Shown in pieces: positions 1-8,038 of a DNA stretch of 64,000 nt. The position numbers were made by a program, and so were the translations under genes. Under the pieces are notes generated by a model that made no database searches, was not told the origin of the DNA, and saw only the letters and a program-made list of their open reading frames with translations. Numbering within the stretch: position 1 is the first letter of the stretch; each line of letters starts with the position of its first letter. Origin of the DNA: Rhodophyticola porphyridii (GTDB taxonomy: Bacteria > Pseudomonadota > Alphaproteobacteria > Rhodobacterales > Rhodobacteraceae); NCBI RefSeq assembly GCF_003688285.1, contig NZ_RCNT01000001.1:496001-560000 (forward strand), written 5' to 3'.

Positions 1-147
1 AAAGGCAGCGACATCGCGCGCAAAGCGCTCGTCATAAAGGCGGGTGACCGAAACCTCGACTGGGATGTCAAAGGCGGCGAAGGGCAGCCAGCCGCGCAGC
101 GACCAGCTGGAATAGGATCGATCAGCGATCAGAAGAGCATAAGTCAT
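1..147 (-). CDS. Glutathione S-transferase family protein (N-terminal part only)
   Basis: This is the first 49 residues of a minus-strand gene that runs off the left edge. The reading begins MTYALLIADRSYSSWSLRGW, the usual start of the alphaproteobacterial GST-like family with the SYSSWSLR segment in the thioredoxin-fold N-terminal domain, where the serine near residue 12 would contact glutathione. The start at 147 is the only in-frame ATG near this block. The C-terminal helical domain is outside the window, so substrate and activity cannot be judged. It faces the same way as the downstream-lying phosphatase and cobU genes but is separated from the phosphatase stop by about 58 bases. Confidence 0.75.
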   Translation of the reverse strand, partial: MTYALLIADRSYSSWSLRGWLPFAAFDIPVEVSVTRLYDERFARDVAAF

Positions 148-205
148 GCGGATATTGGGACGGCGGACGACCCCGCGGTCAAACGGCAATTCCTGATCGG
201 GCCCA

Positions 206-787
206 TCACGGCGCGTGATTGATCCGCTCTACCGACCAGCCTGCGGGCCCGTGTTGCAGGCAGGTGACCGAAAGAGGGTCGATCCGGTGGCCGATGGCCT
301 GCGCAGGCGGCAGACCGGCGGCGCGGCCGATCTGGGTCATGATCACGCCGATATGGGCCACGGCGACGATATCCCGACCCGCATGGTGCCGGGTGAGGCG
401 GCTCACCACCGGATCGACGCGGGCTGCGACCTGATGCCAGCTTTCGCCATCGGGCGGGGCGACATCCCCCGGCGTTTCCCAGAACCGGCGGCTCAGTTCC
501 GGCTCGCGGTCCATGATGTCGGAAAAGCCCAGCCCGTCCCAGGCGCCGAAATTGAACTCCCGCAGATCCCGTTCATGGGCAAGCCGCAGGCGGTTCGCCT
601 CCAGCCTGTCAGCCGTCGCGGCGGCGCGGATCAGGTCGGAGGAGACCAGCACCGCCGGTTCCGGAAGGAAGGCGTGCAGCCGGGCGATCCGGTTGTCGTC
701 GGAAAGATCAGCGGGCACATCGCGCCAGCCGACCATGGTCTTTTCATGGGTCGGGCCGTGACGCACCCACCACCAGCGGGTCACCAT
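206..787 (-). CDS. Histidine phosphatase family protein, possibly CobC-like
   Basis: A 193-residue phosphoglycerate-mutase-like phosphatase. The catalytic RHG lies at residues 9-11, a second phosphate-binding Arg (SSDLIR) at about 54, an acidic segment (REFNFGAWDG) at 76-85 and the second catalytic His in AHIGVI near 145. Its start overlaps the last 7 bases of cobU, so the two are co-transcribed and probably translationally coupled. In cobalamin synthesis a phosphatase of this family (CobC) removes the 5' phosphate from alpha-ribazole-P or adenosylcobalamin-P. That role is inferred from the cobU neighbour, not from a diagnostic residue; a general phosphatase is equally possible. Confidence 0.8.
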   Translation of the reverse strand: MVTRWWWVRHGPTHEKTMVGWRDVPADLSDDNRIARLHAFLPEPAVLVSSDLIRAAATADRLEANRLRLAHERDLREFNFGAWDGLGFSDIMDREPELSRRFWETPGDVAPPDGESWHQVAARVDPVVSRLTRHHAGRDIVAVAHIGVIMTQIGRAAGLPPAQAIGHRIDPLSVTCLQHGPAGWSVERINHAP

Positions 788-1326
788 CGCGGCTCACCCT
801 CTGGCAGCGTGCCCTTCAGAACCTGGGGTAGCCCGGCGATGATCTGCACGACAAGGTCCGCCTCCGCGGCAAGGCGCTGGTTCAGGAGACCCTGAGCGGT
901 GAGAAACCGCCTGCCGAGACGGGTTTCGGGCACGATGCCCTGGCCGACCTCGTTGGTGACGACGATCACCGGCGCCGCGCTTTCGGTCATGGCCCCGATC
1001 AGGCCGGTGGCCTGTTTGTCCCAGTCCATCTCCGCCAGCATGACATTGGTCAGCCAGAGGGTCGCGCAATCGACAAGCGCGATCTCCTCGCGGCCCATGG
1101 CGGCCAGCACCGGGGCCGCCTTGATCGGGGCCTCGATCACACGCCAGCCCTGTCCGGAGCGGCGGGCCTGATGCAGCGCGATCTTGCGTCGCATCTCATC
1201 GTCGAAGGCCTGCGCGGTCGCGAGATAGGTCTTGGTCAGCCCTGCGGCGTGGACCAGCCTTTCGGCAAAGGCCGATTTGCCCGAGGACGCCCCGCCGATC
1301 ACAAGGCTGAGAGAGGGTAGGCGCAA
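781..1326 (-). CDS. cobU: Bifunctional adenosylcobinamide kinase / adenosylcobinamide-phosphate guanylyltransferase
   Basis: CobU/CobP phosphorylates adenosylcobinamide and then transfers GMP to it, late steps of B12 assembly and salvage in the cytosol. The 181-residue length is normal for the family. The P-loop GGASSGKS is at 11-18, the His that carries GMP fits H52 in KIALHQARR, and the DCATLWLTN motif (Walker-B-like region) is at 86-94. It overlaps the histidine phosphatase gene by 7 bases and is divergent from rpoH with about 100 bases between starts. No cobalamin riboswitch fits in that short gap. Other cob genes are not in the window. Confidence 0.93.
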   Translation of the reverse strand: MRLPSLSLVIGGASSGKSAFAERLVHAAGLTKTYLATAQAFDDEMRRKIALHQARRSGQGWRVIEAPIKAAPVLAAMGREEIALVDCATLWLTNVMLAEMDWDKQATGLIGAMTESAAPVIVVTNEVGQGIVPETRLGRRFLTAQGLLNQRLAAEADLVVQIIAGLPQVLKGTLPEGEPRW

Positions 1327-1343
1327 TTATTTGTCCCTTTCAG

Positions 1344-1371
1344 TGAACCAAACGGCATATTGCTTCGTATC
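1344..1371 (+). promoter_or_regulatory. Putative ECF-sigma promoter of rpoH
   Basis: TGAAC at 1344-1348, 17 bases, then CGTA at 1366-1369 (read as TGAACC-N16-CGTATC). This resembles the alphaproteobacterial ECF-sigma pattern GGAAC-N16/17-CGTT with two differences. A start near 1380 would give a leader of about 49 bases before the rpoH ATG. In Rhodobacter the second rpoH gene is known to be driven by the ECF factor RpoE, which fits; the assignment here is by pattern only. Confidence 0.5.
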
Positions 1372-1428
1372 CCTCATAGAACCGCGATCAGCGCGGTCCA
1401 ACATCAAACACTTACCGGGGGGTGAGTT

Positions 1429-2310
1429 ATGGCTTTGGATATGGGTGGAGACCAGTCGCTTTCGCGCCGCGCCATGCGCGCCGAATTGCTGGATGCGGAA
1501 ACGGAGTTGCGTCTGGCATATGCCTGGCGGGACCACCGCGACGAGGCGGCGCTGCACCGGCTGGTAACCGCCTACATGCGTCTGGCGATCTCGATGGCGG
1601 CGAAATTCAAACGGTATGGCGCCCCCATGAACGACCTGATCCAGGAAGCCGGGCTGGGCCTGATGAAGGCGGCCGACAAGTTCGACCCCGACCGCGGCGT
1701 GAGATTTTCAACCTACGCGGTGTGGTGGATCAAGGCGAGTATCCAGGATTACGTGATGCGAAACTGGTCCATGGTCCGGACCGGATCGACCAGCAGCCAG
1801 AAATCGCTGTTCTTCAACATGCGCCGGGTGCAGGCCCGGCTTGAGCGCGAGGCGATGGCCGCGGGCGAGCGGCTGGACAAGCACCAGTTGCGCCAGATGA
1901 TCGCGACAGAGGTAGGCGTGCCGCTTCACGATGTGGAGATGATGGAGGGCCGTCTGGCCGGGTCGGACTATTCGCTGAACGCCACTCAATCCGTGGATGA
2001 CGAAGGCCGGGAGTGGATCGACGCGCTGGAAGATGACAGCGAGCAGGCCGCCGAACTTGTGGAGCAGTCTCACGACACCGAACAGCTTCGCAACTGGCTG
2101 GTCACGGCGATGAATGCGCTGAACGACCGGGAACGGTTCATCGTGCGCGAACGTAAGCTGCGTGACGACCCCAGGACGCTGGAAAGCCTCGGGAACGAGC
2201 TTGGCTTGTCCAAAGAGCGGGTGCGCCAGCTTGAGGCTGCCGCCTTCGGCAAGATGCGTAAAAACCTCGAAGCGCAGTCGAAAGAGGTGTTGTCATTCTT
2301 CGCCGCGTAG
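1429..2310 (+). CDS. rpoH: RNA polymerase sigma-32 factor, RpoHII-type
   Basis: A 293-residue heat-shock/oxidative-stress sigma factor that directs RNA polymerase to stress promoters. Region 2 spans about 45-115 (LIQEAGLGLMKAADKFDPDR, then the -10-binding FSTYAVWWIKASIQ). The RpoH box reads QKSLFFN at 124-130, which marks it as a sigma-32 and not a housekeeping factor. Region 4 with the helix-turn-helix LSKERVRQLEAAAFGKM lies near 258-275. The MVRTGSTSSQKSLFFN version is the one I associate with RpoHII of Rhodobacter. The start is set by a strong Shine-Dalgarno (GGGGGGTGAG) before ATG 1429. It has no co-directional close partner. Confidence 0.93.
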   Translation: MALDMGGDQSLSRRAMRAELLDAETELRLAYAWRDHRDEAALHRLVTAYMRLAISMAAKFKRYGAPMNDLIQEAGLGLMKAADKFDPDRGVRFSTYAVWWIKASIQDYVMRNWSMVRTGSTSSQKSLFFNMRRVQARLEREAMAAGERLDKHQLRQMIATEVGVPLHDVEMMEGRLAGSDYSLNATQSVDDEGREWIDALEDDSEQAAELVEQSHDTEQLRNWLVTAMNALNDRERFIVRERKLRDDPRTLESLGNELGLSKERVRQLEAAAFGKMRKNLEAQSKEVLSFFAA

Positions 2311-2357
2311 CATTTCAGGCACCATTGGGAATGCTGGCAGGGCTGTTTGTGGCAGCT

Positions 2358-2828
2358 CTATTTGTCCTTCCGATATGAGCGTTCAACCAATGCTTTGAGC
2401 CGTCTTTGCCGGCGCCGGTAAAAGGCGCGGGCAAAGGCAGCGACGAATGGCGTTTTCCAGCCGGCTTCCACTGCCACCTCATCTGTATACCGCGTGCCGC
2501 TTCCCTCGGGTGTCAGGCTGATCAGGTGATCCCAAAGGCGGGCCATTTGTCCTTGGCCCTGATCACGTATGAACCTGGTGTCGCCCCTGGGCGGCGGGAA
2601 GCTGACGCGGAGGATCTGCAGGCCGAGCGGGATGCCCAGAGGCCCGGTTAACGCGGCGCGATAGGCGCCTTCCTTCCAGGTATCGGGCCAGTCTGGCAGA
2701 TCGAGCGGGCGAAAGCTCAACCAGCCTTCAGTGATATGGATCAGCGTATCGGTCCGCTGCAGCAACTCCCAAACGAGATCCGGCGGACCGGGCAAGTGGC
2801 AGGTTTCGCGGATCACGCGCGGGGTCAT
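2358..2828 (-). CDS. SRPBCC-like protein of unknown function
   Basis: A 156-residue protein with the outline of a START/SRPBCC ligand-binding fold. The N-terminus (RETCHLPGPPDLVWELLQRTDTLIHI) matches the usual first strand and helix, and the last 40 residues form an amphipathic helix ending in a basic tail (RRRQRRLKALVERSYRKDK). No catalytic residues or signal peptide are seen. It sits alone, convergent with rpoH (47-base gap) and divergent from coaBC (63 bases between starts). Ligand unknown. Confidence 0.65.
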   Translation of the reverse strand: MTPRVIRETCHLPGPPDLVWELLQRTDTLIHITEGWLSFRPLDLPDWPDTWKEGAYRAALTGPLGIPLGLQILRVSFPPPRGDTRFIRDQGQGQMARLWDHLISLTPEGSGTRYTDEVAVEAGWKTPFVAAFARAFYRRRQRRLKALVERSYRKDK

Positions 2829-2891
2829 TGCAGTTGTGTCCAGACGGTGGTGCGCCTACACCGGAGCAGGAGACCTGAGAAGAGGGCCGCC

Positions 2892-4091
2892 ATGCTGACC
2901 GGAAAACGCATTTTGCTCATAATTGGGGGTGGAATCGCCGCGTTCAAGACGTTGGATCTGATCAGGCGTTTGCGGGATCAGGGCGCCAGTGTGGTGCCCG
3001 TTCTGACGAAGGCGGGCGAAGAGTTCGTGACCCCGCTCAGCGTATCGGCCCTCGCCGCGCAGAAGGTCTACCGGGATCTGTTCGATCTGACCGACGAGGC
3101 CGAAATGGGCCATATCGAGCTTAGCCGCGCGGCGGATCTGGTGGTTGTGGCGCCTGCCACCGCTGATCTGATGGCCAAGATGGCAGGCGGGCATGCAAAC
3201 GATCTGGCCTCCACCCTGCTGATGGCGACCGACAAGCGTGTGCTGATCGTGCCCGCTATGAACGTGCGGATGTGGGAGCATCCGGCGACGCAGCGGAATC
3301 TGGCCGTGCTTCTGGGCGATGGCCTGCTTGTGGTGGGGCCGGACGAGGGCAACATGGCCTGCGGTGAATTCGGCCCCGGACGCATGGCGGAGGTGCCCGA
3401 TATCGTCGCCGCGATCGGCGCTGCACTGGGCGACGGGCCGCTGACAGGACGGCATGCGATCGTGACATCGGGGCCGACCCACGAGCCGATCGACCCGGTA
3501 CGATACATCGCCAATCGCTCGTCGGGCGCACAGGGCGCGGCCATTGCCGCCGCGCTGCGGGATCTCGGCGCGCGAGTGACATTCGTGACCGGCCCTGCAG
3601 CGGTGCCGCCGCCCGAGGGCGTGGCGGTGACGCGGGTCGAGACCGCACGCGAGATGGCCGAGGCCGTGGCGGCGGCGCATCCCGCGGATGTGGCGGTTTT
3701 CGCGGCGGCGGTGGCCGACTGGCGTGTGGAAAACGCAGCGGCCGAGAAGATGAAGAAGGGCACCGGTGGGCTGCCGGTTCTGGCCTTCGCGGAGAACCCC
3801 GATATCCTGGCCGATGTGGCGAAAATGAGCGAAGGCCGACCCGCGCTGGTGGTGGGTTTCGCTGCCGAGACCGAGGATGTGGTGGCCCATGCGCGTGCGA
3901 AACTGGATCGCAAGGGGTGCGACTGGATCGTGGCGAACGACGTCTCGCCCGAAACCGGGATCATGGGCGGGGCGGAAAACGCCGTGCATCTGGTGACCGC
4001 AACCGGCGTCGAGGATTGGCCGCGGATGGCCAAGGGCGAGGTTGCCCGGCGGCTCGCCTCACGGATCGCGGCGGAACTCGGCACCGGTTGA
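2892..4091 (+). CDS. coaBC: Phosphopantothenoylcysteine decarboxylase / phosphopantothenate-cysteine ligase
   Basis: CoaBC makes 4'-phosphopantetheine from phosphopantothenate and cysteine in coenzyme A synthesis. The product is 399 residues when begun at ATG 2892, after AGGAG at 2868-2872. The same frame is open further upstream, but that stretch overlaps the divergent gene and lacks family sequence. CoaC half (1-180): flavin-binding GGGIAAFK at 12-19, catalytic His74 in EMGHIELSR, PAMNVRMW at 121-128, and the redox Cys157 in the substrate-clamp MACGEFGPGRM. CoaB half (about 188-399): VTSGPTHEPIDPVRYIANRS nucleotide site, AAVADWR and the KKGTGG lysines. Followed by a likely terminator, then dut. 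Confidence 0.96.
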   Translation: MLTGKRILLIIGGGIAAFKTLDLIRRLRDQGASVVPVLTKAGEEFVTPLSVSALAAQKVYRDLFDLTDEAEMGHIELSRAADLVVVAPATADLMAKMAGGHANDLASTLLMATDKRVLIVPAMNVRMWEHPATQRNLAVLLGDGLLVVGPDEGNMACGEFGPGRMAEVPDIVAAIGAALGDGPLTGRHAIVTSGPTHEPIDPVRYIANRSSGAQGAAIAAALRDLGARVTFVTGPAAVPPPEGVAVTRVETAREMAEAVAAAHPADVAVFAAAVADWRVENAAAEKMKKGTGGLPVLAFAENPDILADVAKMSEGRPALVVGFAAETEDVVAHARAKLDRKGCDWIVANDVSPETGIMGGAENAVHLVTATGVEDWPRMAKGEVARRLASRIAAELGTG

Positions 4092-4094
4092 GGA

Positions 4095-4121
4095 CGCCGG
4101 AGCCTCCGGCGAGGATTTTTT
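4095..4121 (+). terminator. Rho-independent terminator after coaBC
   Basis: Seven-base arms CGCCGGA (4095-4101) and TCCGGCG (4105-4111) with loop GCC, followed by AGGA and six T (4116-4121). It lies in the 51-base coaBC-dut gap, so it would separate or attenuate dut expression from coaBC. Confidence 0.65.
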
Positions 4122-4142
4122 GAAGCAGAGAAGCTGGCGGCG

Positions 4143-4610
4143 ATGGGCATTGATGTGCGGGTAATGCGGGAAGACTGGGCTGATCCGGCGGTGGCGCTGC
4201 CGGATTATGCCACGAGCGGTGCGGCAGGCGCCGATCTGCGGGCGAATTTCGCGCCGGAGGAGCGGGCGGCGGGCCTGATCCTGCGACCGATGGAGCGGCG
4301 GATCGTTCCCACCGGGCTGCGCGTGGCGGTGCCGAACGGGTTCGAGATGCAGATCAGGCCGCGCTCCGGGCTGGCGCTCAAGCACGGAATCACCTTGCCC
4401 AACACACCCGGCACGATCGACAGCGACTATCGCGGCCCTTTGGGTGTGCTGTTGGTCAATCTTGGCTTGGAAGCTTATCGCATAGCCCATGGTGACCGGA
4501 TTGCGCAGGCCGTCGTGGCGCCGGTGGTGCAGGTGGAGTTTCGCGCCGTCGACAGGCTGGAGGATACCGTGCGGGGCGCGGGCGGCTTCGGCTCCACAGG
4601 TGTCGGCTGA
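4143..4610 (+). CDS. dut: Deoxyuridine 5'-triphosphate nucleotidohydrolase (dUTPase)
   Basis: Hydrolyses dUTP to dUMP and pyrophosphate, which keeps uracil out of DNA and supplies thymidylate synthesis; a homotrimeric cytosolic enzyme. The 155-residue length is typical and the conserved motifs are in order: [12 protein letters not shown] (23-34), [11 protein letters not shown] (72-82), the uridine-binding hairpin [15 protein letters not shown] (87-101) with catalytic Asp93, RIAQAVVAP (119-127), and the mobile C-terminal arm [10 protein letters not shown] (144-153). Its stop overlaps the next start (TGATG at 4608-4612), so moeB is translationally coupled to it. Confidence 0.96.
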   Translation: MGIDVRVMREDWADPAVALPDYATSGAAGADLRANFAPEERAAGLILRPMERRIVPTGLRVAVPNGFEMQIRPRSGLALKHGITLPNTPGTIDSDYRGPLGVLLVNLGLEAYRIAHGDRIAQAVVAPVVQVEFRAVDRLEDTVRGAGGFGSTGVG

Positions 4611-5665
4611 TGCTGTTCGTTCTTGGCATTGCAGGCGTGATCTGGGGTATCGGGGCGCTCATGGGCGCGCCGCGTCAGGCGCGGTTCTACATGTTGGGCC
4701 TGCTTTATGTTGCGGTTCTGGCGGTGCAGGTTGCCCTGCCCGACGGGCATCCGCTGCGCGAGACCACGGGAAGCTCGCCCGCGCTGTGGCTGATCCTTGG
4801 TGGCATGGTGGTGCTTGTTCTGGCCTATCGGGCCGTGCTGGGCCGGGTCCGGGATCGTGCCAGAGCGGCGGAGCGGCGCATGGAAGGGGCGGCCCCCGCT
4901 GCCCGTGGAGAGCCGTTTTCGGGCGATGAGCTTGAGCGATATGCCCGCCACATCACCCTGCCCGATATTGGCGGGCGCGGGCAGCGCGCGCTGAAGGACG
5001 CGCGTGTGCTGGTCGTGGGGGCCGGAGGGCTTGGCTCGCCGGCGCTGCTCTATCTTGCGGCGGCAGGGGTCGGAACCATCGGCGTGATCGACGGCGATGT
5101 GGTGGATCTGTCAAACCTTCAGCGGCAGGTGATCCACACCGATCAGCGTCAGGAGATGCCCAAGGTCTTTTCCGCCGAGATCGCGATGAAGGCGCTGAAC
5201 CCGTTCGTCGCGGTGAAGCCCTATAATCGCCCGCTGAGCGCCGAGATCGCGGAAGAACTCTTCGCCGAATACGATCTGATACTGGACGGGACCGACAGCT
5301 ATGCGACCCGCGCCCTGATCAACGCCGCCGCGCAGGCCAGCGGACGGCCGGTGATGGCCGGGGCGATCTCCGCCTGGGAGGGGCAGGTGACGCTTTACGA
5401 TCCCTCGGGCGGTGCGCCCTGTTTCGCCTGCATCTTCCCGCAGGCGCCCGCTCCGGGCCTGTCTGCGACATGCGCCGAGACCGGCGTGATCGGGGCGCTG
5501 CCGGGCGTGATCGGGGCGATGATGGCTCTGGAGGCGGTCAAGGAGATCACCGGTGCGGGCGAAGGCCTGCGGGGAAGGATGCTGATTTACGATGCGTTTC
5601 ACGGCGAGACGCGGATCATTTCGCTGAAACGGAGGGCAGATTGCATGGTTTGCGGGCAGGACTGA
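4610..5665 (+). CDS. moeB: ThiF/MoeB/HesA family adenylyltransferase with N-terminal membrane segment
   Basis: Enzymes of this family adenylate the C-terminal glycine of a ubiquitin-like sulfur carrier (MoaD or ThiS). Residues 105-351 are a complete E1-like domain: nucleotide-binding GAGGLGS 137-143, Asp161, the Arg172 and Gln173 finger (NLQRQV), Asp227, the zinc cysteines C271/C274 (PCFACIF) and C345/C348 (DCMVC), and Cys288 in SATCAETG. The first 80 residues are different: three hydrophobic stretches (about 2-18, 26-43, 58-75) with short basic links predict membrane anchoring, which ordinary soluble MoeB lacks. It starts one base inside the dut stop. MoeB versus ThiF role cannot be separated from sequence alone. 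Confidence 0.88.
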   Translation: MLFVLGIAGVIWGIGALMGAPRQARFYMLGLLYVAVLAVQVALPDGHPLRETTGSSPALWLILGGMVVLVLAYRAVLGRVRDRARAAERRMEGAAPAARGEPFSGDELERYARHITLPDIGGRGQRALKDARVLVVGAGGLGSPALLYLAAAGVGTIGVIDGDVVDLSNLQRQVIHTDQRQEMPKVFSAEIAMKALNPFVAVKPYNRPLSAEIAEELFAEYDLILDGTDSYATRALINAAAQASGRPVMAGAISAWEGQVTLYDPSGGAPCFACIFPQAPAPGLSATCAETGVIGALPGVIGAMMALEAVKEITGAGEGLRGRMLIYDAFHGETRIISLKRRADCMVCGQD

Positions 5666-5739
5666 CCGCGCCGCCCCTTGCCCTTGTCCAGCGGCTCGCC
5701 ATACTCAACCGCCATAACCAATAGGGAGTACCTGACCCC

Positions 5740-6528
5740 ATGAAACATCTGCTTGCCGCCACGGCCCTGCTGGCCGCCACCGCCACGATTGCCGCTGCCC
5801 AGGATCTGCCGGATCTTGATGGGCGCGAGGTGGTGGTGGTGACCGAAAACGCCTATCCGCCGCTGCAATTCGTCGATCCCGCGTCGGGGGAGGCGATCGG
5901 CTGGGAGTATGACGCGATGGAGATCATCGCCGAGCGGCTGAATATCAATGTCGTCTACGAGAACATCAGCTGGGACGCGATGATCCCGGCGGTGTCCGAG
6001 GCCCAATACGATATTGGCATGACGGGCATCACCATCCGGGAGGACCGGGACGAACTGGTGGACTTCTCGGACCCCTACATGGTCAGCCAGATGCGGATGC
6101 TGGTCCGTGCCAACGAAGACCGGTTCGCCACTGCCGAGGAATTCGCCGCCGATGACGGCCTGCTGCTTGGCACGCAGGCCGGAATTACACCCTTCTACGT
6201 GGGGGTTTACGAAGTGCTGGACGGCAATGAAGCCAATCCGCGGATCGTGCTTCTGGAAACCATCCCTGCGGCGGTTCAGGCCCTGCTCAGCGATGATGTG
6301 GACATGGTGCTGAGCGACAGCGCCGGCGGCGAGGCCTATGTCAACGCCAACCCCGAGCTGTTGAAAATGGTGGGCGAGCCGCTTGGCACCGAGGAGTTCG
6401 GGTTCATCTTCCCCAACGGCTCCGATCTGGTGGCGCCGATCAATGCGGCCATCGCCTCGATGCGGGCCGACGGGACGCTGGACATGCTCAACCAGCGCTG
6501 GTTCGTAGAATACTCGCTCGGCCAGTAA
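5740..6528 (+). CDS. Amino-acid-type ABC transporter periplasmic binding protein
   Basis: A 262-residue family-3 solute-binding protein. A cleavable signal peptide ([21 protein letters not shown], cleavage near residue 20) leads into the binding fold with the family segments [38 protein letters not shown] and TDGTLD-like end ([13 protein letters not shown]). Transport of a polar amino acid is expected, but the ligand is not readable. It is followed after 60 bases by its permease; a stem-loop lies in that gap, which would explain more binding protein than permease. No ATPase gene is present beside them. Confidence 0.9.
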   Translation: MKHLLAATALLAATATIAAAQDLPDLDGREVVVVTENAYPPLQFVDPASGEAIGWEYDAMEIIAERLNINVVYENISWDAMIPAVSEAQYDIGMTGITIREDRDELVDFSDPYMVSQMRMLVRANEDRFATAEEFAADDGLLLGTQAGITPFYVGVYEVLDGNEANPRIVLLETIPAAVQALLSDDVDMVLSDSAGGEAYVNANPELLKMVGEPLGTEEFGFIFPNGSDLVAPINAAIASMRADGTLDMLNQRWFVEYSLGQ

Positions 6529-6556
6529 GGCGTTCCCGATGCCGCGATTTTCTGCC

Positions 6557-6574
6557 CTGGCCCGTTCGGGCCGG
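6557..6574 (+). other. Intercistronic stem-loop between binding protein and permease
   Basis: GGCCCG (6559-6564), TT, CGGGCC (6567-6572), extended by G-T and G-C pairs on each side; no T-run follows. Such a hairpin can protect the upstream mRNA end and lower permease expression. Confidence 0.45.
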
Positions 6575-6588
6575 GGCCCGTTCCGCAC

Positions 6589-7392
6589 ATGATGCCGTCC
6601 GCGCCGCCGGATCGCGATTTCCCTTGGTGGCTGGTGGCGATCGTGGGCCTCGGGGCCTATGCGCTGTGGCAGGTGCTGACAGATGCGGTCTATCTGCAAG
6701 TGCTCGACACGCTGCGTCAGGGTATCCTGATCACGATTTTCGTCACGCTGGTCGGGTTTGCCATGGCCGCCTCGATGGGGATGCTGCTGGCGATCGCCAG
6801 CCTGTCTCGGAGCCTGATCCTGCGCCAGATGGCGCGGTTCTATGTGGAGATCATTCGCGGCATCCCGATCATCGTCCTGCTGCTCTATGTGGCCTTCGTC
6901 TTCGCGCCCGCTTTGGTGGCGTCCTACAACTGGGTGGCCGAGCTGGTGGGGGCCGAAGCGATCCGAACCCGCGATTTTCCGCTGCTCTGGCGCGCGATCA
7001 TCGCGCTGGCCATCGGTTACTCCGCCTTCATCGCCGAGGTGTTCCGCGCAGGTCTGCAATCGGTGGACCGCGGCCAGATCGAGGCCGCCGAAGCCCTGGG
7101 CATGGGCCGTTGGCTGCGCTTCCGCTTCATCATCTTTCCGCAGGCGATCCGTACGATCCTGCCGCCGCTTGGCAACGACTTCGTTGCGATGGTGAAGGAT
7201 TCCAGCCTTGTCTCGGTTCTGGGCGTGCTGGACATCACGCAACTGGGCAAGGTCACCGCGGCCAGCAATTTCCGCTATTTCGAAACCTACAACGTTGTGG
7301 CGCTGATCTACCTGATGATGACCATCACTCTGTCGATGGGGCTGCGGCGGCTGGAACGCTATATGCGGCAGGGGCAGGATCGCGGGACTTGA
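6589..7392 (+). CDS. Amino-acid-type ABC transporter permease
   Basis: A 267-residue inner-membrane permease of the His/Glu/Gln (HisM) type. Hydrophobic helices lie near 14-32, 47-72, 85-115, 140-160 and 228-250. The cytoplasmic EAA loop that docks the ATPase is EAAEALGMGRWLRFRFIIFP at about 162-181 followed by QAIRTILPPLGND. One permease subunit usually pairs with itself or with a second one, plus an ATPase; neither is encoded here, so the ATPase must come from elsewhere. It follows the binding-protein gene on the same strand. Confidence 0.9.
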   Translation: MMPSAPPDRDFPWWLVAIVGLGAYALWQVLTDAVYLQVLDTLRQGILITIFVTLVGFAMAASMGMLLAIASLSRSLILRQMARFYVEIIRGIPIIVLLLYVAFVFAPALVASYNWVAELVGAEAIRTRDFPLLWRAIIALAIGYSAFIAEVFRAGLQSVDRGQIEAAEALGMGRWLRFRFIIFPQAIRTILPPLGNDFVAMVKDSSLVSVLGVLDITQLGKVTAASNFRYFETYNVVALIYLMMTITLSMGLRRLERYMRQGQDRGT

Positions 7393-7449
7393 GCTGCGGC
7401 CGCGCTATCTTTCCTTGGGTCACATGAAGACAGAGGAGGAGGATGTCAC

Positions 7450-7884
7450 ATGCGGTCACTTCTGTTCGCGGCGGCGCTTGTCATGGCCGCGCCTGCCTTG
7501 GCGCAGGACACGCCCTCGGCGGAAGGCGCGGAGTTGTACTTCATCGGTCTGGAAGACGGCGATACGGTCAGCAGCCCGCTGACGATATATTTCGGGCTGC
7601 GCGGGATGGGTGTGGCGCCGGCCGGCACCGAGGTGGACAATACCGGCCACCACCATCTGCTGCTGAACCGCCCGCCGCTTGGCGAAGGGTTCTTCGGTGA
7701 GGAGGAGTTCGAGCTTGCCCTGCCGACGGATGAAAACCACCGGCATTTCGGGGGCGGCCAGACGCAGATGACGCTGGAGCTGCCGCCTGGCGATCACACG
7801 CTGCAACTGGTTCTGGGCGATCATGGGCATGTACCGCACAACCCGCCCGTGGTCAGCGAGGTGATCACGATCACGGTGGAGTAG
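7450..7884 (+). CDS. DUF4399-type secreted protein
   Basis: A 144-residue exported protein with signal peptide MRSLLFAAALVMAAPALAQ (1-19). The mature part has the DUF4399 look: repeated short strands with FIGLEDGDTVSSPLTIYFGLRG, a GHHHLLLN histidine cluster near 65-72, NHRHFGGGQTQ near 97-107, and LPPGDHTLQLVLGDHGHVPHNP towards the end. The many histidines suggest metal binding, which is inference. Strong Shine-Dalgarno (GAGGAGGA) ahead of the ATG. It may be co-transcribed with the ABC transporter 57 bases upstream. Confidence 0.8.
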   Translation: MRSLLFAAALVMAAPALAQDTPSAEGAELYFIGLEDGDTVSSPLTIYFGLRGMGVAPAGTEVDNTGHHHLLLNRPPLGEGFFGEEEFELALPTDENHRHFGGGQTQMTLELPPGDHTLQLVLGDHGHVPHNPPVVSEVITITVE

Positions 7885-7911
7885 CGCGGGCCCCGCCAAT
7901 GTGCTCGGCGA

Positions 7912-7927
7912 CCGGCCTGCCGGCCGG
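7912..7927 (+). terminator. GC-rich hairpin after the DUF4399 gene
   Basis: Arms CCGGCC (7912-7917) and GGCCGG (7922-7927) with a TGCC loop. There is no T-run, so it may be only a stabilising or Rho-assisted end. Confidence 0.3.
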
Positions 7928-8038
7928 ATATTGGTGGCACCAAACCCCGGGACATGGCGGATATCCGCGTTTCGGGGCAGAACGGGTCTGGCATGTCGGG
8001 CGCGTATCCTTACCTTCTGGAGCAAAGGAGACCCGCAC

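Noticed and set aside
1327-1428. Possible cobalamin riboswitch for cobU
   Set aside because: The 102-base gap is too short and holds the rpoH promoter; no B12-box-like sequence.
5599-7242. A 547-codon minus-strand open frame
   Set aside because: Antisense to the amino-acid transporter genes and rich in His/Arg/Gly/Pro as GC shadows are; no domain.
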